DNA of 64,000 nt from Thalassospira sp. HF15. Lineage in GTDB: Bacteria > Pseudomonadota > Alphaproteobacteria > Rhodospirillales > Thalassospiraceae. Below are positions 28,014 through 36,601 of the stretch, in pieces. Under the pieces are notes generated by a model, which saw only the letters and a program-made list of their open reading frames with translations, was not told the origin of the DNA and did not search any database. The stretch is taken from NCBI RefSeq assembly GCF_011806525.1, contig NZ_JAAVKI010000007.1, positions 1-64,000 of the forward strand. Reading direction: 5' to 3'. A program made the position numbers and the translations under genes. The number at the start of each line of letters is the position of its first letter. The first letter of the stretch is position 1.

Positions 28014-28988
28014 TTACAGCTTTGCCAAAAGAGTAGACTTGGTTTCATCATCGACAAAGGCAGCCTGGATCGCGGTTCGTGTCAGGCCGGTCAATTCTGC
28101 CGGACTAAAGCCGAAAACCTCGTTGGCGCGCTGATATTCATCCGCAAGCGAGGTAAAGAAGAAGGGCGGATCATCGGAACCCAACGTCACCTTGACCCCG
28201 GCCTCATAAAACTTGCGCAACGGATGGGATGCGTAATCGGGGAAAACCGAAAGCGCGATATTCGAACCCGGGCAGACTTCCAGCACGATCCCGCGTTTGG
28301 CCAGTGTTTTGACCAATTTCGCATCCTCGATGGACCGCACGCCATGCCCGATGCGCGTTACAGGAAGCTTGTCAATTGCATCCCAGACGCTTTGTGGCCC
28401 CTCGACTTCCCCGGCATGGGTGGTGCAGCCCAAGCCCCCATCACGCGCAATCTTGAAGGCCGGATAGAAATCTTCCTGCGTGAACAGGCTTTCATTGCCG
28501 CCCATGCCAAATCCGACAATGTATGGATGGGCACATTCCACCGTTTCACGCGCAACCTTGACCGCGACATCCGATCCGACATGACGCACGCATGTCATGA
28601 TGATCCGGCCAATGATCCCGGTTTCCTTTTCGGCGCGATCGATCCCCTCAACCACCGCTTCAAGATGTTCATCAAAGGACAGGCCACAACTGGCAGCATG
28701 GGTTGGTGAACAGAAAATCTCGACATAAAGCGTGCCAACCTTGGCCTGCTCAGTCAGGTAAAAGTGGGTCAGGTCGGCATAATCCTGCTTGGTGCGAATG
28801 GCAGCACTTGCCTTGTCAAAACTGTTGAGAAACTCGGGAAAGTCGTTCCAGATATAGCGATCCTGTTCATCGTAGATATCGTCAGGCAGGGTCAGGCCAT
28901 TACGCTTGGCAAAGCTGCGCACAAGTGCAGGCGTCATCGCCCCTTCAAGATGCAAATGCAGTTCTGCCTTGGGAATGGTCCTGGTCAT
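28014..28988 (-). CDS. add: Adenosine deaminase family enzyme
   Basis: The 324-residue metal-dependent hydrolase has the family motifs in order: HLHLEGAM near residue 11 (metal ligands), THAGEVEGPQ near 189 (His and the catalytic Glu region), RIGHGVRSI near 216, and GSDDPPFFFT near 275 (Asp metal ligand). It deaminates adenosine or a related purine; the SDDPPFF form is shared by both adenosine and adenine deaminase-type members, so exact substrate is not certain. GGAG is 7 bases before the ATG. It converges with the hydrolase gene with only 3 bases between the stops. Confidence 0.92.
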   Translation of the reverse strand: MTRTIPKAELHLHLEGAMTPALVRSFAKRNGLTLPDDIYDEQDRYIWNDFPEFLNSFDKASAAIRTKQDYADLTHFYLTEQAKVGTLYVEIFCSPTHAASCGLSFDEHLEAVVEGIDRAEKETGIIGRIIMTCVRHVGSDVAVKVARETVECAHPYIVGFGMGGNESLFTQEDFYPAFKIARDGGLGCTTHAGEVEGPQSVWDAIDKLPVTRIGHGVRSIEDAKLVKTLAKRGIVLEVCPGSNIALSVFPDYASHPLRKFYEAGVKVTLGSDDPPFFFTSLADEYQRANEVFGFSPAELTGLTRTAIQAAFVDDETKSTLLAKL

Positions 28989-29056
28989 CGCCGTGCTCCG
29001 GTTTTCTCGGTATCAAATTGCAACTGATACCTTCTAACCCAAAGCATCCCGAGACG

Positions 29057-30823
29057 TCACGCAGCAACCGCACGCCGCGATGATTTGACGGCTGCACGCC
29101 ACTGCAGAATTTCCGGATCATCAGCAAGTGACGCCAAAGGTCCGATGAACGGTTCAAACCGTTGCCATTTCTCTACCGAATCCTGATTGATCGGCCGGCG
29201 CACCTGAAGCATGCTCGCGGTCGCCGCGGCTTTGTCGGAGCGATAAAATTCCAGACATTCCGGATGCCATTCCAACCCGCAATGGGCCAAATAATCCCGC
29301 GCAACGGCCTCTGGCTCTGATACCAAATCCTCGTAGGACAGATCGTAAATTCTGCCTTCATCATCCGATGCAAGACATGCGTTCATCAATTCAACATAGC
29401 CGCGATAGAAATCAGCAAACTCGCCAAGATCATTTGCGAACCGCATGGGGATTGAAAACGGCGTCGTATAGATTGACAAACAGGTCGCCAACGGATGGCG
29501 ATGAGTGTGAACAATCGGCGCGTCCGGGAACACCTTCCGTATGATCGCGACCCTCAAATAGTTGGCCGGTGTTTTGTTGGTAACGAACTTTTTCTCCGGC
29601 GCGTATGCAGCCAAAGCATCAAGATATTGTTTTCTTATCTTGGCTGCAGCCTTGGCATCAATTCGCCCTGCTTGCTCGGAAATCGCACCTGGTCCGACAA
29701 CATCCATAATCGCCTTCGCAAGATCACCTATTTCGCCAGCAGCATGTACATCCGGGTGTGCGCCAAGAATACGTTCTGAGAGCGTTGTCCCCGATCGCGG
29801 CATACCAACGATAAAGATCGGTTTGGGACCGACGGGATCACTTGCAACAGACAGCAACGGACCATCTTTTCGCGAAGCACTCGCTGCATCACACAGCTTC
29901 TGTAATTCTTCTAGTTCACGCGTGATATCAAACGGTCTCTCGGCACGATCAGCAGAGTGCCCCTTTTGATAATAACCAAAGGCCTCCTCCATATTCCCTT
30001 TGGCTTCCTCAATTTTGGCCAATGCAAATGCCGCCTTGTACCGCTCCCCCTTCCCGGCACCAGTATTATCCAGAATGCCAGCAAGAACTTCCTTTGCTCC
30101 TTCCGGCATAGACAGCGGGCGCATAAAGGAAATGATCAGATATGGCTGTGCACAATAGTCAGGTTTACTTTTGATAATACCAAGGCTGTGTTTAACAGCC
30201 TCCGTATCCTTTCCTGCAATCGCATATGACGATGCCAGAAGCATCCGGACCGAGAGATCATTGGGTGAGCGCGAAAACAAGTCCTCAAGCGCACTTGATG
30301 CAAGCTCATACTGTTCCTGGTGCAGATATATGCGCGCCAAAAGCTTCTGGCTGTCTGCATATTTTGCACTGCTCAGAGGAATATCCCGCAACATTTCGAT
30401 GGCTTCCTCAAGGCGAGGCGCATGGCAAAGTCCGGGACTTGAAACAATCTCGCGTCGGAAGATGACATCTGCAAGCATCGCCAAAAGCATGTCACTTTGC
30501 GGTGCAGCGGAAAGACGCTTTCGAACAGCAGCTTCTAATGAGGCATAGTCATTAAACGCTTGTGCGTATTGGAAGAAATTGTTCGTGACAGCAGGGAAAT
30601 GTCTATCATTCAAATCCAGTGCATCAAACAGCTGCCTCAACCGCCTAGAAGCGTCGTCAATCAAACCACCTTGCAGTTCGCTGACAGCCGTCATTACTTG
30701 GATATCTGTTCGCTTGGAATGCAGACGCACCAGTCGGGCGCCAATTCTGGCTGCCCGCTGAAACTGCCCGGCTGACATTGCTTGTTTCATCTCTAATGCA
30801 ATGTCGTGTTTTGGCTGACTCAT
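29057..30823 (-). CDS. TPR-sulfotransferase 3
   Basis: This 588-residue protein is the third copy of the TPR-plus-sulfotransferase layout in the window. A helical repeat region covers about residues 10-300, followed by the PAPS loop FIVGMPRSGTTLSERILGAH near residue 334 (complete PxSGTT form) and IVHTHRHPLATCLSIYTT near 440, then WHPECLEFYRSD and a terminal segment with VQKWQRFEPFIGPL-like residues. It lies on the opposite strand about 8 kb from the other two and stands alone. Its composition is somewhat more AT-rich than the adjoining adenosine deaminase gene. Confidence 0.88.
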   Translation of the reverse strand: MSQPKHDIALEMKQAMSAGQFQRAARIGARLVRLHSKRTDIQVMTAVSELQGGLIDDASRRLRQLFDALDLNDRHFPAVTNNFFQYAQAFNDYASLEAAVRKRLSAAPQSDMLLAMLADVIFRREIVSSPGLCHAPRLEEAIEMLRDIPLSSAKYADSQKLLARIYLHQEQYELASSALEDLFSRSPNDLSVRMLLASSYAIAGKDTEAVKHSLGIIKSKPDYCAQPYLIISFMRPLSMPEGAKEVLAGILDNTGAGKGERYKAAFALAKIEEAKGNMEEAFGYYQKGHSADRAERPFDITRELEELQKLCDAASASRKDGPLLSVASDPVGPKPIFIVGMPRSGTTLSERILGAHPDVHAAGEIGDLAKAIMDVVGPGAISEQAGRIDAKAAAKIRKQYLDALAAYAPEKKFVTNKTPANYLRVAIIRKVFPDAPIVHTHRHPLATCLSIYTTPFSIPMRFANDLGEFADFYRGYVELMNACLASDDEGRIYDLSYEDLVSEPEAVARDYLAHCGLEWHPECLEFYRSDKAAATASMLQVRRPINQDSVEKWQRFEPFIGPLASLADDPEILQWRAAVKSSRRAVAA

Positions 30824-30976
30824 TCATCTGTCCCTGGATGCGTAAAATTCACTACGCCCCCTCCCCAAGCACATACCGACTATAAGTCAATTAAGACATG
30901 CCGCACAGCACAAATATTGCTTCATCTATGTAAAATCACGTAATTGTGACCGAACTGCCACACTCTAAAATTGTTA

Positions 30977-31882
30977 TTATGGGACAGAATTTCTTTGCCG
31001 TTGTTTTCGTGAGCCAAATTTGGCGGATGCCAGAACCGCGCCGCCAACAATCAGCATGCAGCCCGCGATGATAGCGGGCGTTGCAATCGCCTTACCAAAT
31101 ATGATCAGCAAGCAAGTGCTGAGCAACGGCGCACCATAGGCCAAAACGCCGAGAATCTGTATGTCGCCATGTTTTGTACCGTGGTCCCAGACGAAAAATG
31201 CCGCGCCGACCGGCCCCAGTCCAAGCCCGATAATGGCAAGCCATTGTGTGGTATCTGGCGACACCCACGTCTCAAGAATGCCATGCGTGACAAAGCCAAG
31301 AATGGCGGCTGCCCCGCAAAATCCGCTGACAGCCCCGACCGGAACATTGCGATAACGGCGATTTAGAACCGAATATCCCGACCACAACAATGAACAGATA
31401 ATCGCAGCCCCATATCCCAGCGCAAATGCGCGATCAAAGGACAGGCCGTGCCCTTTACTGACCAAAAGAAAGGCACCAGAAAGCCCAAGAACGGCCCCCA
31501 ACATATGGTGCCGTTTCAGGTGTTCACCGGGTAAAAGTGCTGAAAACAACACGATCAGAAGCGGCCAAAGATAGGCAATCAGACTGGCTTCGACCGCAGG
31601 CGCGTTTGCCAGTGCGACAAAATAGAAAAAGTGATAGCCAAACAATCCCCCAACGCCGAGCGCCCAGGCACCAAGTGGTTGACGCAAGGCGCGAATAACA
31701 CTGCCGCCACGCAGCGTGATCCAGAGCGCACTGAAAAGGCTGGCAACACCAAAACACAGACCGACCAATTGAAACGGCGGGATATTGGCCACCGTCGTTG
31801 TGAACAGGGCAAGCAACGCCCAGAGGATTACGGCAATCCCACCGATCAGTGTTGCCTTGCGTTTGTGATCCATCGCTGCCAT
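30977..31882 (-). CDS. EamA-family exporter, YddG-like
   Basis: The 301-residue membrane protein has ten hydrophobic helices in two EamA repeats, starting with ATLIGGIAVILWALLALFT. The pattern (VEASLIAYLWPLLIVLFSA, then a second repeat with SLLWSGYSVLNRRY) is like aromatic amino-acid exporter YddG. The Met three codons inside (31873) is an alternative start. The preceding gene on the same strand is an AraC-type regulator, which probably controls it. Confidence 0.88.
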   Translation of the reverse strand: MAAMDHKRKATLIGGIAVILWALLALFTTTVANIPPFQLVGLCFGVASLFSALWITLRGGSVIRALRQPLGAWALGVGGLFGYHFFYFVALANAPAVEASLIAYLWPLLIVLFSALLPGEHLKRHHMLGAVLGLSGAFLLVSKGHGLSFDRAFALGYGAAIICSLLWSGYSVLNRRYRNVPVGAVSGFCGAAAILGFVTHGILETWVSPDTTQWLAIIGLGLGPVGAAFFVWDHGTKHGDIQILGVLAYGAPLLSTCLLIIFGKAIATPAIIAGCMLIVGGAVLASAKFGSRKQRQRNSVP

Positions 31883-31995
31883 CCGGGTTTGTCGATTTTA
31901 CAAACCGGAAGGTGCACCTGTTTGACAATTCGGTCTTTGCCGAAACTCCGAAAGTTCAAGACAAGCACAGGGCGACAAATATGGCGATCAGAGTG

Positions 31996-32763
31996 TCATC
32001 GAATTGCGCGACGTACCGAGCTTGGCGCACAGCCAAACCGACGGGAGAATGCACGCGAAAAGGCGCTTTGATCGGAAAACCCGACGGCGTTTGCCAAATC
32101 AGACATCGAGAGATGGATCTCGGGATCGCGCAACAGTGCCATGGCCATTTGCAGGCGCTGCTCGGTCAACCAGCGCATCGGACTGGTGCCGACATGTATC
32201 TGAAAGGCACTAAACAGGCTGCTTTCTGACTGTGTGGCGACACTTGCCAGATCGGCGATGGTGATGTCTTCGCCCAGGCGGGCCTCTGCCCATGCCATGG
32301 CGCGGACAAGACGCGGTGGCAAAGACTGCGCGCCAATTGCGCTTGGACCCGGGGCGCGTTGGCTACGCAAGAGCAAGGTTTTAAGCCACGCCAGCGCGTT
32401 CGGGCCAATATCCTCATTTGTCGCAGCAAGGGTGCCCAACAATCCAGCCAAACCGTGTTGATGACCAGAGCGCACTTCCAGATACGTTTCGGCATTGCCG
32501 TGGCGATGCCAGAGCGCCTCAATGCCGGTACGCTGTGCAAGATCGGCATTAACATCAATGACCAGAAAGCGGTTCAGGCCTTCTGCCCGATAAGCATGGG
32601 TTTTACCGGCTTCGACAAAAGCCAGCTGTCGACCGAAGACTTCCCCGCCACGACCTTCAACTTCCATCTCAAGCTTGCCGAGATCGGAAATGATGATCTG
32701 ATGAAACTCACTGTGGCTGTGGCTTTCGGCTTCGGCGCGGTATTGCCGCATGCTGTATTGCAT
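31996..32763 (-). CDS. AraC-family transcriptional regulator
   Basis: This 255-residue regulator has an N-terminal cupin-like ligand domain (HSHSEFHQIIIS metal-binding type pattern) and a C-terminal pair of helix-turn-helix motifs: ITIADLASVATQSESSLFSAF and LSMSDLANAVGFSDQSAFSRAFSRRFG. The ATG at 32763 is selected because GAGGA lies 5 bases upstream; the much longer upstream extension has no coding character. It is co-directional with and 113 bases upstream of the YddG-like exporter, its most likely target. Confidence 0.9.
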   Translation of the reverse strand: MQYSMRQYRAEAESHSHSEFHQIIISDLGKLEMEVEGRGGEVFGRQLAFVEAGKTHAYRAEGLNRFLVIDVNADLAQRTGIEALWHRHGNAETYLEVRSGHQHGLAGLLGTLAATNEDIGPNALAWLKTLLLRSQRAPGPSAIGAQSLPPRLVRAMAWAEARLGEDITIADLASVATQSESSLFSAFQIHVGTSPMRWLTEQRLQMAMALLRDPEIHLSMSDLANAVGFSDQSAFSRAFSRRFGCAPSSVRRAIR

Positions 32764-33021
32764 TTGGTCCTCGGAACGGCACGGTATTACCAACCATATC
32801 AGCGCTTCTGGCGATGACCAGTCCTTTTGCGCACCACGGCGGTTGATCCCTTGTGCCGGACTTTGTCGTATCAGGTAAAAAGCGAAACCAGCACATTGAT
32901 TACCATCACTTCTGTGCTGGATTTTTTGTCGCGGCGAGCCATATGTTACGCTAGGCTCATCTGAATAAAACCAGTTGGCAAAAGCCAATAGCAGCATGAC
33001 GGACTGATCGGGGAGAGAGAG

Positions 33022-34092
33022 TTGTCCTATTGTGAAAAATGTGATTCGGTTCCCGAAATCGCCCCCGCAAACGGCACACTCTATCTCTGGCCACCGGTCG
33101 CCCACACGACCGGTAAAATTCTGACCGGTGCGAAATCAATTGGTGTTGAAGTCGAAAAGACGGCATCCGTTGCGACGCTTTCCATTCATTATACCCGTCC
33201 GGGGCTCCGCAAGCTGATTGATGCCATATCAAAAGACCTTCTGCCTGAGGAACTCACCGATACCAAGGCACTGATCATGCCAGATGTTCAGCGCCCCGAG
33301 ATCGACGACATCGCAGACATCACAAGCCTTGGCGCAATCCGCGCTGCCATTGGCGCAGAATGGCTGGGCGATTTATTGCGCGACAACCGATTAAATTCAG
33401 CATTTCAGCCGATTTTTGCCATCAATCAACTTGGCACCCCCTATGCCCATGAATGCCTTATCCGTGGTGAAAGCCAGACAGGGGATGTGATCAACCCGGG
33501 TCAGCTTTTCGATGCGGCACAGTCTGCCACACTCCTGTTCCAGCTTGATCGCGCCGCGCGTGCAGCCAATGTGCGCAATGCGCACAAGGCCGGGATCAAT
33601 GGCAATCTGTTCATCAACTTCACGCCCAGCTCGATCTACGATCCGGATTCCTGCCTGCGTTCGACGATTGAAGTCGTCGAAGAATGCAATCTGGATCGCA
33701 GCAATGTGGTGTTTGAAGTCATTGAAACCGAAAAGGTCCGCAGCACCGCACACCTGAGCGCCATTCTTGAAAGTTATCGTGCGTCAGGGTTCCGGGTTGC
33801 ACTTGATGACATCGGATCAGGGTATTCGACACTGAACCTGCTGCCGGAACTGCGCCCCGATATCATCAAGATCGACCGCGAACTGGTCGACCATGTCGAT
33901 CATGACAAGTTCAAACAGGCGATTGTCAGCAAACTGATCGCCCTGGCCAAGCAGCTTGATATCGAAGTCGTCGCCGAGGGCATTGAACGCCAGGAAGAAC
34001 TTGATTTCCTGCGTGACCATGACGTTGACTATGTGCAGGGCTTCCTGCTGGGGCGCCCTGCCCCGACACCGTTTGCGGCCAAGGCAGATTAA
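33022..34092 (+). CDS. EAL-domain c-di-GMP phosphodiesterase
   Basis: The 356-residue protein starts at a TTG supported by GGGAG 7 bases upstream. A Cys-x-x-Cys (residues 4-7) opens a short N-terminal region of unknown role. The EAL domain spans about residues 120-350 with the signature YAHECLIRGE in place of EAL, a catalytic Asn in LFINFTPSS, Glu in VFEVIETE, DDIGSGYSTLNLL (normally DDFGTG), KIDREL, and AEGIER plus VQGFLLGRP. All metal-binding and catalytic residues are present, so it should cleave c-di-GMP to pGpG. It lacks GGDEF. Confidence 0.9.
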   Translation: MSYCEKCDSVPEIAPANGTLYLWPPVAHTTGKILTGAKSIGVEVEKTASVATLSIHYTRPGLRKLIDAISKDLLPEELTDTKALIMPDVQRPEIDDIADITSLGAIRAAIGAEWLGDLLRDNRLNSAFQPIFAINQLGTPYAHECLIRGESQTGDVINPGQLFDAAQSATLLFQLDRAARAANVRNAHKAGINGNLFINFTPSSIYDPDSCLRSTIEVVEECNLDRSNVVFEVIETEKVRSTAHLSAILESYRASGFRVALDDIGSGYSTLNLLPELRPDIIKIDRELVDHVDHDKFKQAIVSKLIALAKQLDIEVVAEGIERQEELDFLRDHDVDYVQGFLLGRPAPTPFAAKAD

Positions 34093-34107
34093 CCACGGCC
34101 AACAGCC

Positions 34108-34734
34108 CTAAACGCGGGCCATCTCGGAAAGCTCACGTCCGACCATCCGCTTGTAGCTCGTTACAATCTCGCGTCCTTCGGCACGCGGGACGGCGATGGC
34201 AAGGCGCATGGTGGCTTCGCCCGAATACATGATCAGCAAGCACCGCGCGGCGATTATCTTGAAATCACCGTCATTGCCCCGCACGCGCAGGATCGCCTTG
34301 GCCAACAGATTCGCGTTGGCTCGGCTGACTTCCATCTCCATGTCGCGCAAAGTCTTGTCGGCCTGCGTCCCGGTCCAGATATCGCAAATCACCGGTTCGG
34401 CCAAAAACAGTTCGTAATAGGTATCAATCAGCTTGTCGAAGGCGGTTGTCAGGTCATCTGCTGTGTTGACCTCCGCCAGAGCTTCCTCGATGCAATGCAA
34501 GGATTCGGCGTTGTAGCGATCGGCAAGCGCATGAATGATCGATGCCTTGTCGGGAAAGTACTGATACAGCGATCCGATGGAGACTCCGGCCTTTTCGGCG
34601 ACTTCCCCCATGCGGATTGCATCACTTCCCTGTGCTGAAATCAGGTCGCAAGCAACCTTCAGGATGGTATCGACCCGTTCGCGACTTCTTTTTTGTGTCG
34701 GCGCACGGCGCATTTTTTTCACGTTACCAGACAA
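34108..34734 (-). CDS. TetR-family transcriptional repressor
   Basis: The 208-residue protein has an N-terminal TetR helix-turn-helix (GSDAIRMGEVAEKAGVSIGSLYQYFPDKASIIHAL) near residues 35-70 and a ligand-binding helical C-terminal domain. Start options are TTG 34734, GTG 34722 and ATG 34713; AAGGA lies about 10 bases before the TTG. It is divergent from the NmrA-type gene, and a nested palindrome in the shared region is a likely operator for both promoters. The ligand is unknown. Confidence 0.9.
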   Translation of the reverse strand: MSGNVKKMRRAPTQKRSRERVDTILKVACDLISAQGSDAIRMGEVAEKAGVSIGSLYQYFPDKASIIHALADRYNAESLHCIEEALAEVNTADDLTTAFDKLIDTYYELFLAEPVICDIWTGTQADKTLRDMEMEVSRANANLLAKAILRVRGNDGDFKIIAARCLLIMYSGEATMRLAIAVPRAEGREIVTSYKRMVGRELSEMARV

Positions 34735-34821
34735 CGCGTTAGATCCTTTTTTCTCATGACAGCCCGACGTCTTGCGCGGGGTTTCACAGGCTTGTGATCA
34801 ATCAGAACTCTTGACGATCAG

Positions 34822-34868
34822 AATATGAGGATTTATCACATTTGGCAAATGTGAGGATTCCTCATATT
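34822..34868. promoter_or_regulatory. Nested 47-bp palindromic operator
   Basis: Two concentric inverted repeats share the centre at 34845: inner arms TCACATTTG and CAAATGTGA around one base, and outer arms AATATGAGGA and TCCTCATATT. The same bases give TGAGGATT twice as direct repeats 26 bases apart. A TTGACG at 34811 with TATCAC 17 bases later could be the promoter of the rightward gene, which this site would cover. Binding by the adjacent TetR protein is inferred from position. Confidence 0.75.
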
Positions 34869-34896
34869 TTCAAAACCCTTGTCAGGAGCCAAAATT

Positions 34897-35736
34897 ATGT
34901 CAACCAATCCCCGCTTTCTTGTCCTTGGCGCGACGGCCAAAACCGGCCGCCGTGTTGCCGAAAAACTGACCACCCTTGGCCATGATGTGCGCGCTGTTTC
35001 ACGCAGCACGACGCCGGCCTTTGACTGGACCGATCCGAAAACCTGGGATGATGTCTTGCGTGATCGCGATGCTGTTTACGTCACCTTCCAGCCCGATCTT
35101 GCCGTGCCGGGATCTGATGAAATTATCGCAAGTTTTGCCAAGCGCGCCCTGTTGCATGGGGCAAAACGCATTGTGATGCTGTCAGGCCGTGGCGAAGAAG
35201 CCGCCCATCAGGCCGAAAATGCCCTGCACCAATCAGGTGCAGATGCCACGGTTCTGCGCGCCAACTGGTTCTTCCAGAATTTCAACGAAGACCTGTTTTT
35301 GCCCTACATCCAGCAAGGCACGTTGGCGCTGCCGGCCGGTGACACGCCTGAGCCGTTTGTCGATGCCAATGATATTGCCGAATGCGCGGTCGCCTGCCTG
35401 CTTGATGATCGCCATATCGGCAAGACCTATGAACTGTCCGGCCCGACGGCCGTGACCTTTGCCGATGTCACCAAGATCATTTCCGGGGTCACCAACCATC
35501 CGGTCAATTTCGTTCCCATCACGCTTGATGAGCTTGACGACGGCCTGGCTGCGGACGGTCTGCCTGATGAAGTCCGGGGATTGATCCGGTACCTGTTTTC
35601 CGAAGTTCTGGATGGTCGCAACAGTCAGCCGACCAATGACGTGCACGAGATTTTGGGCCGTCAGCCCAACAGCCTGCGTCACTTTGTCGAGGAAGTTGCC
35701 AGAACCGGCATCTGGGACGTCGCCAAACGCGCGTGA
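34897..35736 (+). CDS. NmrA-like NAD(P)-binding oxidoreductase
   Basis: The 279-residue protein has the Rossmann start FLVLGATAKTGRRVAEKL (GxxGxxG form GATAKTG) and the atypical short-chain layout of NmrA/quinone-oxidoreductase relatives: ADATVLRANWFFQNFNEDLF near residue 120 and FVDANDIAECAVACL near 165. No catalytic YxxxK is seen, consistent with this atypical group. It may reduce quinones or sense redox. AGGAG lies about 9 bases before the ATG. It is controlled by the divergent TetR gene in all likelihood. Confidence 0.88.
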   Translation: MSTNPRFLVLGATAKTGRRVAEKLTTLGHDVRAVSRSTTPAFDWTDPKTWDDVLRDRDAVYVTFQPDLAVPGSDEIIASFAKRALLHGAKRIVMLSGRGEEAAHQAENALHQSGADATVLRANWFFQNFNEDLFLPYIQQGTLALPAGDTPEPFVDANDIAECAVACLLDDRHIGKTYELSGPTAVTFADVTKIISGVTNHPVNFVPITLDELDDGLAADGLPDEVRGLIRYLFSEVLDGRNSQPTNDVHEILGRQPNSLRHFVEEVARTGIWDVAKRA

Positions 35737-35745
35737 TCTGACATG

Positions 35746-35780
35746 CAAACGGCGCGCTGCAAAATGCAGCGCGCCGTTTG
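35746..35780. terminator. Terminator between convergent genes
   Basis: CAAACGGCGCGCTGCA and TGCAGCGCGCCGTTTG form a perfect 16-bp stem around AAA. It follows the NmrA gene and precedes the 3' end of the GntR gene. The T-rich trail is only moderate (GCGTTCTTTA). Confidence 0.8.
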
Positions 35781-35829
35781 GCGTTCTTTATTGTCATCGA
35801 TCATCGCACGGTGCCACCGCACCACAGGA

Positions 35830-36546
35830 TCATGAAAACAGGGTTTTGTTCTCGTCGATGATCTGCGGCAGGCGTTCCATGGTGCCAGACAGGTGCTGGC
35901 GCATTTCAGCACTCGCGGCATTACCATCGCCCGACTGGATGGCATCGATAATCGCCTTGTGGCCTTCGAGCACCGAGACCATTTTACCGGCCCGCGGCAG
36001 ATCAAGGGTCCGCACACGCGCCAGATGGCCACTGCGCGCGGTGATCTGCAAATGCAGGTTGGACTGGCTGACACCGTTAAACAGGGCGGCATGGAACGTT
36101 TCGTCGAGCTGCTTGAAAAGTTCGATCTGTTCGATATCACCGACCAGCGCTTCCTGCATTTTGACAATGCCCTTGGCCTTGACGACGGCAGCAGACTCTT
36201 TGGCCTCTGCCAATTGACGCACCACTTCGCATTCTGCGGCGACGCGCAGAAAATGCTCTTCGCGGATGCGGGCAACGTCAATCTTGGTGACCACTGTCCG
36301 CGACTGGGGATAGGACACCACCAGACCATCCTGCTCGAGGCGCATGATGGCTTCGCGCACCGGGGACTGACTGACATTAAAGCTTTCAGCCAGTTCAGCA
36401 CGCACCAGCGTTGTTTCAGGCAGCAGCGAAAGCGAGATGATCCGGTTGCGGACTTCTTCATACACCAATGCTGATGCAGGCACATGGGCGTTGGTTTTTA
36501 CCCCGCCATCATGAATAGCAAGCAGTCCGCCCGTCGTTGTGTTCAT
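35830..36546 (-). CDS. GntR-family regulator, FCD subfamily
   Basis: The 238-residue regulator has an N-terminal winged helix (VYEEVRNRIISLSLLPETTL then RAELAESFNVSQSPVREAIM) and a helical FCD-type effector domain from about residue 95 (FLRVAAECEVVRQLAEA, then LHLQITARSGHLARV). It is the last gene after the TRAP transporter genes on the same strand, starting 55 bases after dctM ends, so it probably represses the transport operon in response to the imported acid. The start at 36546 follows AGAG. Confidence 0.92.
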   Translation of the reverse strand: MNTTTGGLLAIHDGGVKTNAHVPASALVYEEVRNRIISLSLLPETTLVRAELAESFNVSQSPVREAIMRLEQDGLVVSYPQSRTVVTKIDVARIREEHFLRVAAECEVVRQLAEAKESAAVVKAKGIVKMQEALVGDIEQIELFKQLDETFHAALFNGVSQSNLHLQITARSGHLARVRTLDLPRAGKMVSVLEGHKAIIDAIQSGDGNAASAEMRQHLSGTMERLPQIIDENKTLFS

Positions 36547-36601
36547 CTTTCTCTGTCTCCCTGGCATTTGCGCACATGCCCCTGTTCGTCTGAAACTGTC
36601 A

